Source: Oscillospiraceae bacterium (GTDB taxonomy: Bacteria > Bacillota > Clostridia > Oscillospirales > Oscillospiraceae). From it: DNA of 39,286 bases. Both the position numbers and the translations under genes were made by a program. Where the stretch lies: assembly GCA_017398685.1 (NCBI GenBank), contig JAFQFH010000023.1, forward strand, positions 1-39,286, written 5' to 3'. This document shows positions 1 through 6,036 of this stretch, piece by piece (position 1 is the first letter of the stretch; the number at the start of each line of letters is the position of its first letter). The notes beneath the pieces are model-generated. The model was not told the origin of the DNA. It ran no database searches and saw only the letters and a list, made by a program, of their open reading frames with translations.

Positions 1-35
1 AACACATACAATCTTCCGCCCACCTGGGGGAGAAT

Positions 36-240
36 CCAAAGAGGGCACACCCTCTTTGGTCGTTTCAAATAGGGGAGATTATCAAGAGGGGGAAGAAAGC
101 GAAATCTTCCCCCTCTTGATTTGTTTCTTTGCATACTTTCTTGTCAATACAAGAAAGTATGACCCCCGCGTATGCAGGCGTTTGCTAAGCGCCGCAGCCC
201 TCTCCGCTGCCTGCGGCGGCACCTCTCCCAGAGGGAGAGG
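36..240. repeat. Array of four perfect hairpins upstream of sortase
   Basis: This non-coding stretch holds four back-to-back perfect inverted repeats. They are 36-45/50-59 (10 bp, loop CACA), 81-96/105-120 (16 bp, loop AAGCGAAA), 132-144/149-161 (13 bp, loop CAAT) and 222-229/233-240 (8 bp, loop AGA). No codon-like structure or credible start lies here; open frames across it are low-quality shadows. The dense hairpins and the G/C-run style resemble short interspersed repeats of clostridial genomes. Whether any acts as a terminator for a gene left of the window cannot be judged. Confidence 0.7.
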
Positions 241-276
241 CACGACAAAAGACAATAAAACAACGGAGACAAAACC

Positions 277-1257
277 ATGGCCTATCGAGGAAAACACGAG
301 CAAAGTGAATATACGCTATCCTCCCGCCGGACAAGGGGCCGTGAGGACTATCGCCGTTCTGCGTATACATATGGGGATGAATATACCCCCGCAAAGGGCA
401 AAAAGAAAAAGCGCAGCGTACTGCGCCCTGTAATCCACTTCACCTCTCTTGCTCTTGCGGCTGTTTTCGTCTTCCTTATGGCGCGGCATATCTTCTGGGG
501 CGTGGAGAACAAAAGGCTCAACGATGAAATCGTCTCTCAGGCGGTACAGAGCGCAGAGGAAAATCCCACTCCCTTGCCCACTTCAACACCCGCACCCACG
601 CCATCCGCCACGCCAGAACCTACCCCTGAACCCACTTCAACTCCTACCTCCGAACCCACTCCTGAACCTACACCCAAGCCGGAAATGGCACCCGTGAAAA
701 TAGACTTTGACACACTCAAAGCCCAGAATAAGGACACCATCGGCTGGATATACCTTGAGGGTACGCCCATAAACTATCCCATCGTCCGCCGGGATAATGA
801 CAACGAATACTATCTTGACCATCTTTTCAATGGTTCCCAGAACGAAAACGGCACTATCTTTGCCGACTACCGCAACGCTCAGCCCTTTGAGGAATGGAAC
901 ACGCTTCTGTATGGACACAACATGAAGGACGGGGCAATGTTCGGCTACATGGACGAATACAGCGCCCAGCCCTTTTACGATACCCACCCGGTGCTCTACA
1001 TCATGACCCCGGAGAAGGACTACAAGGTGGAGATTTGCGCCTCATTTCTCACCAATGTGGACACGGCGGTTTTCCAGTTCCCCCGCACTGAGGGCAACCC
1101 CGTAAAGCTCATAGACGATATAGTTAACTATTCCTACATCAATACCGGCATTGTTCCCACCACAGAGGACAGTCTGGTGACCTTTTCCACCTGCTATATG
1201 GAGGACTCCCACCGCTTTGTCATCATCGGCGTGCTGAGAGAATTGTACAGAGAATAA
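277..1257 (+). CDS. srtB: Class B sortase, membrane-anchored
   Basis: Cysteine transpeptidase that attaches surface proteins to peptidoglycan or assembles pili on the outer face of the membrane. The 326 residues comprise a basic cytosolic tail (1-50), one membrane segment (about 51-71), a Pro/Thr/Glu/Ser linker (about 96-136) and the sortase fold (about 140-326). The catalytic triad is visible: H214 in LLYGHNMKDG, C306 in TFSTC and R313 in SHRFVI. The ATG has GGAGA seven bases upstream. The long repetitive linker is unusual for SrtB and may hold the enzyme away from the membrane. No LPXTG- or NPXTN-type substrate gene is adjacent, so its targets are unknown. It appears monocistronic, with its own terminator. 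Confidence 0.92.
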   Translation: MAYRGKHEQSEYTLSSRRTRGREDYRRSAYTYGDEYTPAKGKKKKRSVLRPVIHFTSLALAAVFVFLMARHIFWGVENKRLNDEIVSQAVQSAEENPTPLPTSTPAPTPSATPEPTPEPTSTPTSEPTPEPTPKPEMAPVKIDFDTLKAQNKDTIGWIYLEGTPINYPIVRRDNDNEYYLDHLFNGSQNENGTIFADYRNAQPFEEWNTLLYGHNMKDGAMFGYMDEYSAQPFYDTHPVLYIMTPEKDYKVEICASFLTNVDTAVFQFPRTEGNPVKLIDDIVNYSYINTGIVPTTEDSLVTFSTCYMEDSHRFVIIGVLRELYRE

Positions 1258-1327
1258 AAACACAGAGCGTGCTGCAAAATTTGTATTTGAGCACGATAGA
1301 ATAGGATTTGAATTTTTGCGTAACTAA

Positions 1328-1368
1328 AGGGCTTGTTGCGAAATGAAGCAACAAGCCCTGTGTTTTTT
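1328..1368 (+). terminator. Terminator after srtB (repeat-family hairpin)
   Basis: Perfect 12-bp stem 1328-1339/1348-1359 with loop GAAATGAA, followed by GTGTTTTTT. It lies between the convergent srtB and AAA/CYTH genes; the T-run favours the plus strand. Stem and loop closely resemble the hairpin at 26150-26187 on the opposite strand. Confidence 0.85.
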
Positions 1369-1374
1369 GGATTA

Positions 1375-2478
1375 TCACAGCTTCTGCTCTCTGGCGAGGG
1401 AACTGTTTTTATATTCGGCAAGTCCGGTGACTTCCTTTATAAGCTCAAGACCCTCGGGCAGTCTCAACTGCGATCTGTCCTTGCCGTAGACAAAGAGTAT
1501 GGCCTTGTCATTTGAGAAAGGATAAATATCTATCTCCATGCGCCTGTCATCAAAATTGAAGCGGTACTTGGTCTTGCGCACCGGGTGCATTAGGATGTCG
1601 CTTTCCATAAGATAGGCAATGTACTCTTTCTGGGAAATGGGCCGCTCTGTGACCCAGTGCTTTCCGTCCTCGCCGCTGCGTTTTTCCGTGTAGAAGTAGA
1701 GATAATCCATGCCGCTGCGCTGCTGACGGATACGCCGGACGGTATTGGGTTTGGTAGAGACGAGGTAATTTTGCATCATTTCAACAGCCACGGCGCCGCA
1801 ATCTTTCACAAGCGCAGCCGCATCGGGCATGGCTATGAGGAACTTGCGTTTTTCATCTTCCGGCGCGCTCTGCCCCACAAGGGAGTATATGGCGGCAATG
1901 CCCCGGTTTATCTTGTCCTCAAAGTCTTCGGAGTTGTCGATGATATGCACATTGGGATGAGTGCTCCATGCCCTCAGCGTCCTGTCATCCAGGGCTCTCG
2001 CGTCCTCAACGCTCTCATAGCGGGCGGCATTGCCAAAATTATAGGCGTATTCCGCACCCTTGGCGCAGGTCACAAGGTGCAGCACCGCGTCATAACCTGC
2101 AATGAGCTGCTGTTCGGTCTTGCCGAAGTGGGCGAGAGTCTTTTCAAACTGGGCGTCACTAATATAAGCCTTATCGTCCAGCACTGCCCTGTCGTAGATT
2201 ATAAGAATTTTTTCCTCCGGCACTTCCTGCGCTGCCTTCAGGGCAAGCTGCTCCTTGTGGAGCTGGTCTGCGATCACGTAGTACTGAAACTGCTCCATGG
2301 TGACACAGTCCCCAAAGGGTTTTATGCCAAAGCCGGAGATAAGGTCGGTGGCGGTCTCGGGGATGGTGATGACGCGCCAGCCGTCCTCCTGCTTGAATTC
2401 CTTGAGGATGCGGCTTATCAGAGTGGTCTTGCCTGCAGCGGGGCCTCCGGTCAATACGATTCGGGTCACATTTTTCAT
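1375..2478 (-). CDS. AAA family P-loop ATPase with C-terminal CYTH-like domain
   Basis: A 367-residue cytosolic protein. The N-terminal half is a P-loop NTPase with Walker A GGPAAGKTT (11-19), resembling NadR/AAA_28-type kinases. The C-terminal part (about 210-350) has the alternating charged strands of CYTH/triphosphate-tunnel folds, including a KTKYRF and RRMEIDIYPF pattern. The AAA_28 plus CYTH arrangement is known from the Ttd14 family, where GTP and phosphoinositide binding have been described in animals; the bacterial role is unknown. It starts 21 bp after azlD on the same strand and is probably the last gene of the tlpA-azlC-azlD operon. The Shine-Dalgarno sequence is weak. The domain assignment is fairly safe; no substrate can be named. 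Confidence 0.75.
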   Translation of the reverse strand: MKNVTRIVLTGGPAAGKTTLISRILKEFKQEDGWRVITIPETATDLISGFGIKPFGDCVTMEQFQYYVIADQLHKEQLALKAAQEVPEEKILIIYDRAVLDDKAYISDAQFEKTLAHFGKTEQQLIAGYDAVLHLVTCAKGAEYAYNFGNAARYESVEDARALDDRTLRAWSTHPNVHIIDNSEDFEDKINRGIAAIYSLVGQSAPEDEKRKFLIAMPDAAALVKDCGAVAVEMMQNYLVSTKPNTVRRIRQQRSGMDYLYFYTEKRSGEDGKHWVTERPISQKEYIAYLMESDILMHPVRKTKYRFNFDDRRMEIDIYPFSNDKAILFVYGKDRSQLRLPEGLELIKEVTGLAEYKNSSLAREQKL

Positions 2479-2499
2479 CTCGATAACACTTCCGTTTCT

Positions 2500-2808
2500 T
2501 CAGATAAAAAGATACAAAATAAAATCAACTCCGATAGCAGCAAGAACACACACCATCAGCGGGCACTTGCGCCATGCCAGTACAAGAGCTGTCACTCCGC
2601 CCAGTATACCGATGAGGGGCTGAGCCGTGTCAACTGTGAGGACACCGGGGAAGATAAGCGCAGCCATGGCAGTATAGGGGATCAGGTTCAAAAAACGCTC
2701 CAGCCTGGGGCTGAGCCTGATTTTATCCAGAAATACGGCTGGCAGGGCGCGGGGTATGTAGGTCACAAGCGTCATGCCCAGAACAAGAAGCACAATTTCA
2801 AGTCTCAT
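2500..2808 (-). CDS. azlD: AzlD family branched-chain amino acid export subunit
   Basis: A 102-residue hydrophobic protein with about four membrane segments. It carries the family-typical early sequence TYIPRALPAVFL and the motif PYTAMAALIFPG. AzlD is the small partner of AzlC; together they export branched-chain amino acids and toxic analogues such as 4-azaleucine. Its ATG overlaps the end of azlC by 11 bp, which implies translational coupling and a stoichiometric complex. Length is normal for the family (about 100-110 residues). Confidence 0.9.
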   Translation of the reverse strand: MRLEIVLLVLGMTLVTYIPRALPAVFLDKIRLSPRLERFLNLIPYTAMAALIFPGVLTVDTAQPLIGILGGVTALVLAWRKCPLMVCVLAAIGVDFILYLFI

Positions 2809-3508
2809 CCTTATGCGCCTCCTCTCTCAAATCCTCCGCTCTTACGAAGAAAATACCTATGAAAGCGCACAAAAGCGTGGACACAATAAGCGCCCAGCTT
2901 GAGTCAATAATATGGCACAGCAGCATATTGCAAAGCCCTGTGAGCACAGCAAGTGCCGTGAGCCGGAGATTTCCGGAAATTTTGGGCACAAGCAGGGAAA
3001 TAAAAAGGGCATACAGGGCAATTCCCAGACTTGCCGTAATGATATCCGGCAGAAAGTCTGACAGTATTGCACCCAGCAGCGTACCCACATTCCATGAAAG
3101 ATAGGTAATAAGCACAACACCGGCGAAGAACGCCACAGTGCAGTTTTCTTTTTTCTCAGTGGTGAAAAGGGCAAAGCTCTCATCCGTGGTGCCGAACATA
3201 GCAAGTGCCTTTTTCCATAAGGGCGCATCATCCATGCGATTGAGCACACATGCGCTCATGATGATATGGCGAAGATTAAGAATGAACGTGGCAATGATGA
3301 TGGCGGCAATGCCCGCCCCTTGAGCGTACATTCCTGCTGCCATCATCTGACTTGCCCCGGCGAAAACGAATATGGAGAAACTACAGGTTTCCCACAGATT
3401 GAAGCCCGCCTGATGGGCCAGTATCGCAAAAGCAATGCCTACAGGGATATACCCGAAGAGCACAGGCAAGCCTGCGATAAGGCCGTTTTTAAACTGTTTT
3501 GAGGCCAA
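2798..3508 (-). CDS. azlC: AzlC family branched-chain amino acid exporter, large subunit
   Basis: A 236-residue polytopic membrane protein. The N-terminal GLIAGLPVLFGYIPVGIAFA and the FAGASQMMAAG segment are characteristic of AzlC/YgaZ. With AzlD it forms the branched-chain amino acid efflux pump. The start is TTG (reading LASKQF as MASKQF), with a GGGGG Shine-Dalgarno sequence about eight bases upstream. It lies 24 bp downstream of the thioredoxin-like lipoprotein gene on the same strand, so co-transcription is likely. No regulator of the Lrp/AzlB type is adjacent. Confidence 0.92.
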   Translation of the reverse strand: MASKQFKNGLIAGLPVLFGYIPVGIAFAILAHQAGFNLWETCSFSIFVFAGASQMMAAGMYAQGAGIAAIIIATFILNLRHIIMSACVLNRMDDAPLWKKALAMFGTTDESFALFTTEKKENCTVAFFAGVVLITYLSWNVGTLLGAILSDFLPDIITASLGIALYALFISLLVPKISGNLRLTALAVLTGLCNMLLCHIIDSSWALIVSTLLCAFIGIFFVRAEDLREEAHKDET

Positions 3509-3532
3509 GGAAAAGCCCCCTTTTTATCAATT

Positions 3533-4102
3533 TCAGCTCTGAGACAAAAAGTCGTCAATGCGCGCTTTCCACTGCTCGTAGCTTGCACCGCCCACTATCT
3601 GTTCGCTGAGAAGATTGCCCTCGGCATCAAGGAAAACGGTGGTAGGCACGTACTGGGTCTGGAACTGGGCAAACTCCGGGCACATTTTCACAACAGGATA
3701 GCTGATACCCAGCTTTTCAACTATATCGGCAGTACCGCTGTCGGTGGAGTATGCGCCAAGGATCAGAAATCCCTCATCCTTGTACTCCTGATAGAGCTTT
3801 TCAAGGGCTGGCATCTCCTGCACGCAAGGGCCGCACCAAGGCTCCCAGAGGTTTATCATTATAAGCTTTTTGCCTTCAAAAATGCTCTCATCCACGGTGC
3901 TGCCGTCAATAGCGGCGGTGGAAAAGGCAAAGTCACCGGATTTATCGTTTTCACCTTCGGCGGGCTGCTGAGCGGCTTCTTCAACAACGGGTGCGGTGTC
4001 TGACGTTGCGGTAGCTTCATCTGTACCACAGCTTGCCAATGCAAGACCCAAAACCAGAACAAGAACAGTAAGCATGTAAACAAGTATCTTGGATTTTTTC
4101 AT
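3533..4102 (-). CDS. TlpA/ResA-type thioredoxin-like lipoprotein
   Basis: A 189-residue lipoprotein from the chosen ATG at 4102, which has a clear GGAGG five to six bases upstream; a longer frame to 4174 lacks this support. The signal peptide ends in the lipobox LASC, with C25 as the lipidated cysteine. A short acidic linker follows, then a thioredoxin-like domain with the active site WCGPC (C90, C93) and the TlpA-typical NLWEPW context. Such proteins reduce or isomerise disulfides of exported proteins or haem-ligating cysteines at the outer membrane face; the partner here is unknown because no CcdA/DsbD gene is adjacent. It probably heads an operon with azlCD. A 13-bp palindrome, GTGATATAATCAC (4162-4174), lies upstream and could be an operator. 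Confidence 0.85.
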   Translation of the reverse strand: MKKSKILVYMLTVLVLVLGLALASCGTDEATATSDTAPVVEEAAQQPAEGENDKSGDFAFSTAAIDGSTVDESIFEGKKLIMINLWEPWCGPCVQEMPALEKLYQEYKDEGFLILGAYSTDSGTADIVEKLGISYPVVKMCPEFAQFQTQYVPTTVFLDAEGNLLSEQIVGGASYEQWKARIDDFLSQS

Positions 4103-4198
4103 AGTTACCTCCGCATATACATGATTTGAGTATATCATAGCCAAAATGAAAAATAAAGACCGTGATATAATCACAGATGCGCGGTGTCTGACTGAGCC

Positions 4199-4227
4199 TT
4201 GACTATTTTATGCAACAGTGGTAAATT
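4199..4227 (+). promoter_or_regulatory. Promoter of tRNA-Leu
   Basis: TTGACT (4199-4204), a 17-bp spacer and TAAATT (4222-4227), 19 bp before the mature tRNA 5' end. Confidence 0.7.
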
Positions 4228-4246
4228 ATTAGGGCAAATTGCATAC

Positions 4247-4332
4247 GCCGGTGTGGTGGAATGGTAGACACAAGGGACTTAAAATCCCTCGGTAGCGATA
4301 CCGTACCGGTTCGAGTCCGGTTACCGGCACCA
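4247..4332 (+). tRNA. tRNA-Leu (anticodon UAA), CCA encoded
   Basis: The acceptor stem GCCGGTG (4247-4253) pairs with TACCGGC (4322-4328). The anticodon stem AGGGA/TCCCT encloses loop CTTAAAA with anticodon TAA. A long class II variable arm is closed by CGGTA/TACCG-type pairing, and the T arm CCGG-TTCGAGT-CCGG is intact. Discriminator A4329 and the encoded CCA (4330-4332) complete an 86-nt leucine tRNA. It reads UUA and UUG codons. Confidence 0.97.
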
Positions 4333-4367
4333 AAACAGCCTGCCCTTCTGGGCAGGCTGTTTTGGTG
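4328..4367 (+). terminator. tRNA-Leu terminator overlapping the CCA end
   Basis: An 18-bp perfect stem, 4328-4345/4350-4367, with loop TTCT. The left arm begins inside the tRNA (C4328, discriminator and CCA), so in the primary transcript the hairpin competes with the 3' end of the acceptor stem. The T-run is short (TTTTGG). Confidence 0.75.
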
Positions 4368-4650
4368 TCGATAACCCCAACCGCGAAGCGGCCCCGGCGA
4401 CATCGTCAGAACAAACTCACACCGCTGCGTTTCCGCAAAAGTGCGAAAACTACGCTATGTTCCTTTGCTCTTCCTCTTTCACAAAAGATAAGGCTAAGCG
4501 CAGCTGGCGTAAATATCCTCGCATTTTGTGTCTGGCATGATTCAGTTATCTTTTGTGAATTGTGAGAGATGAAGTGAGCCGCCTGGTGCCCGAAGGGCGT
4601 CGAGTCCGGTTGGGACAGACTCATCAAAATGTTGTAAGCTAAAGATTAAG
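4368..4650. other. Non-coding region after tRNA-Leu, with inverted repeat and tRNA fragment
   Basis: No credible gene is present; the open frames lack a Shine-Dalgarno sequence and family resemblance. Two structures are visible. A perfect 14-bp inverted repeat, TTCACAAAAGATAA at 4478-4491 and its complement at 4546-4559, is separated by 54 bp. At 4600-4611, the 12-base TCGAGTCCGGTT repeats the T-arm segment of the adjacent tRNA-Leu (4311-4322). The region looks like a dispersed repeat or the scar of an insertion at the tRNA 3' end. Confidence 0.6.
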
Positions 4651-4674
4651 AAAAGCCGGCCCAAGCCGGCTTTT
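4651..4674. terminator. Bidirectional terminator beside the anti-sigma gene
   Basis: Perfect 10-bp stem, 4651-4660/4665-4674 (AAAAGCCGGC and complement), with loop CCAA. A- and T-runs are built into both arms, so it can stop the minus-strand anti-sigma transcript that ends at 4680. Confidence 0.85.
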
Positions 4675-4679
4675 CCATA

Positions 4680-5453
4680 TTACCCTTTGCTTATTGCTTC
4701 CTTTGCCATGTCCACAAGCTCATCGGCGGAGAGCTTACCGTTCATCTGCATCAGCATGAACTGTACGCCATCGTCAAACCACTGCGCACTCTGTACAGTG
4801 TACTCCACAATCTCCTCTGAACCGTAACTGAATATAACATCCCCACTTTCTTCAGCGGCCTTCTCCTCTGCGCTAAGCTCATAATCCTCAGGCACCACAA
4901 TATTTACGTAGCGGTGGTAGTAAATTTTGCATCCATCCACATCGCCAACCACGCTGCCCTGAGGGCGGATATCGGACTGGGCCTTGTCCTGAGAGAAAAT
5001 TACTTCGTCCCCGTCCTTTTCATAGTTGAACATTGCGGATTTGAATGTGTCTGTCATGTCCCCGGCATCGTCATATACCTCATTGTTCATGACCTGCCCG
5101 GTTTTGTAGGTATAGCCGTTTTTGAAGCTCTCAATGAGTATGGGAGCATAGCCCACATCCTCTATGTACTGCGCCTCAGAGGGCAACTCATCGTATACGA
5201 TTTCCGTCCCGCTGAACCAACCGCCAAGCCCGCTTGCGGCAAAGGCAGTGGCAAGGCAGGCGAAGACAGCCGCAATTGCTATAATGGATACAATTCTCTT
5301 TGATTTCATAACCGTGCTCGTCCTTTCTTCATGTTGGGGAGAAGCTGTCAGAAGTTCTCCAAATTCTTCATCGAAAGGAGTTGTCATGCCGCTTTTCACC
5401 AAATCCGCGTGCCGATAAAGCCGTTTTTCTAGTCCGGATATCTTCACTTTCAA
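4680..5453 (-). CDS. Membrane-anchored putative anti-sigma factor
   Basis: A 257-residue single-pass protein: cytosolic N-terminus (1-52), one membrane segment (about 53-73, SIIAIAAVFACLATAFAA) and an extracytoplasmic domain of about 180 residues rich in Asp, Glu and Tyr. It starts with TTG at 5453, overlapping the sigma factor stop as TTGA, with AAGGAG just upstream. This coupling and topology are typical of anti-sigma factors that sequester an ECF sigma factor until an envelope signal arrives. The function is assigned by context; there is no zinc-binding HxxxCxxC motif, so it is not a classical ZAS protein. The external domain has no recognised fold. Confidence 0.7.
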   Translation of the reverse strand: MKVKISGLEKRLYRHADLVKSGMTTPFDEEFGELLTASPQHEERTSTVMKSKRIVSIIAIAAVFACLATAFAASGLGGWFSGTEIVYDELPSEAQYIEDVGYAPILIESFKNGYTYKTGQVMNNEVYDDAGDMTDTFKSAMFNYEKDGDEVIFSQDKAQSDIRPQGSVVGDVDGCKIYYHRYVNIVVPEDYELSAEEKAAEESGDVIFSYGSEEIVEYTVQSAQWFDDGVQFMLMQMNGKLSADELVDMAKEAISKG

Positions 5454-5914
5454 ACATCTCCTTCCAAAATCTTTTTAAGCTCCTTCAAGGCCTTTTTTGT
5501 TTTGTATTTTACCGTGGATACATTCTGCCCCAAAGCCTGCGCAGCCTCTTCATAGTTCATGCCGCCGTAAAATCTGAGACTTATGTATATGGAAAGCTCC
5601 TTGCCCAGTCTCAGTATGGCATCCATCAGCTCCAGCTCCTCAGTTGGCAGCGCGCTGAAAATATTCAGGCTGTCATCAAGCGCTTCCGTGTATTTCCGGC
5701 CTTTCAGGAAATTCTTGCTTTTGTTTATCACTATACGGGTCATCCAGGTTTTGAAGTACTCCGGGTATCTAAGGCTGTCCATGGCCTGAAAAGCGGAGAG
5801 CGCCGCCTCCTGTACGATATCCTTTGCATCTTCCGTATTGTGTACATAGCTCAGCGCTATCAAAAACAAAGCCTTTTGATGTTTTTCAAATTCCTGTTCG
5901 AACAGCAGTTTCAA
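5450..5914 (-). CDS. ECF-type RNA polymerase sigma factor
   Basis: A sigma-70 family factor of about 154 residues with only regions 2 and 4. Region 2 (about 10-75) contains the LSYVHNTEDAKDIVQEA helix and WMTRIVINKSKNFL. Region 4 (about 98-150) contains the helix-turn-helix YEEAAQALGQNVSTVKYKTK. The preferred start is TTG at 5914, giving MKLLFEQEFEKH, because GGGGGTG lies six bases upstream; ATG at 5929 is the alternative. A putative promoter at 5957-5986 excludes the longer TTG frame from 5986. It is coupled to the anti-sigma gene by a 4-bp overlap. The target regulon is unknown and might include the hydrolase gene upstream. Confidence 0.88.
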   Translation of the reverse strand: MKLLFEQEFEKHQKALFLIALSYVHNTEDAKDIVQEAALSAFQAMDSLRYPEYFKTWMTRIVINKSKNFLKGRKYTEALDDSLNIFSALPTEELELMDAILRLGKELSIYISLRFYGGMNYEEAAQALGQNVSTVKYKTKKALKELKKILEGDV

Positions 5915-5956
5915 GGGAAACACCCCCATTTCAGTATTCGTAAAGCCTTTACACTT

Positions 5957-5986
5957 ATTAGACAACAAAAAGACAAAAAAAGTCAA
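5957..5986 (-). promoter_or_regulatory. Putative promoter of the sigma/anti-sigma operon
   Basis: Read on the minus strand: TTGACT (5986-5981), an 18-bp spacer and TCTAAT (5962-5957). The -35 box begins inside the 3' arm and T-run of the terminator at 5985-6017, so the two signals overlap. Confidence 0.5.
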
Positions 5987-6017
5987 ACCGCAGCTGCATT
6001 TTTTGCAGCTGCGGTTT
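5985..6017 (-). terminator. Terminator of the alpha/beta hydrolase gene
   Basis: Perfect 14-bp stem, 5985-5998/6004-6017 (AAACCGCAGCTGCA and complement), with a five-base loop. On the minus strand it is followed by a T-rich tract and lies 19 bp after the hydrolase stop. Confidence 0.85.
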
Positions 6018-6036
6018 CTGATGTGAAAAATGATAC

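Noticed and set aside
4203-4403. Short minus-strand frame reading through tRNA-Leu
   Set aside because: Typical false protein produced by translating a tRNA gene; the cloverleaf is intact on the plus strand.
4362-4565. 67-codon plus-strand frame after tRNA-Leu
   Set aside because: No ribosome binding site, begins inside the terminator and crosses the inverted repeat; better explained as repeat sequence.
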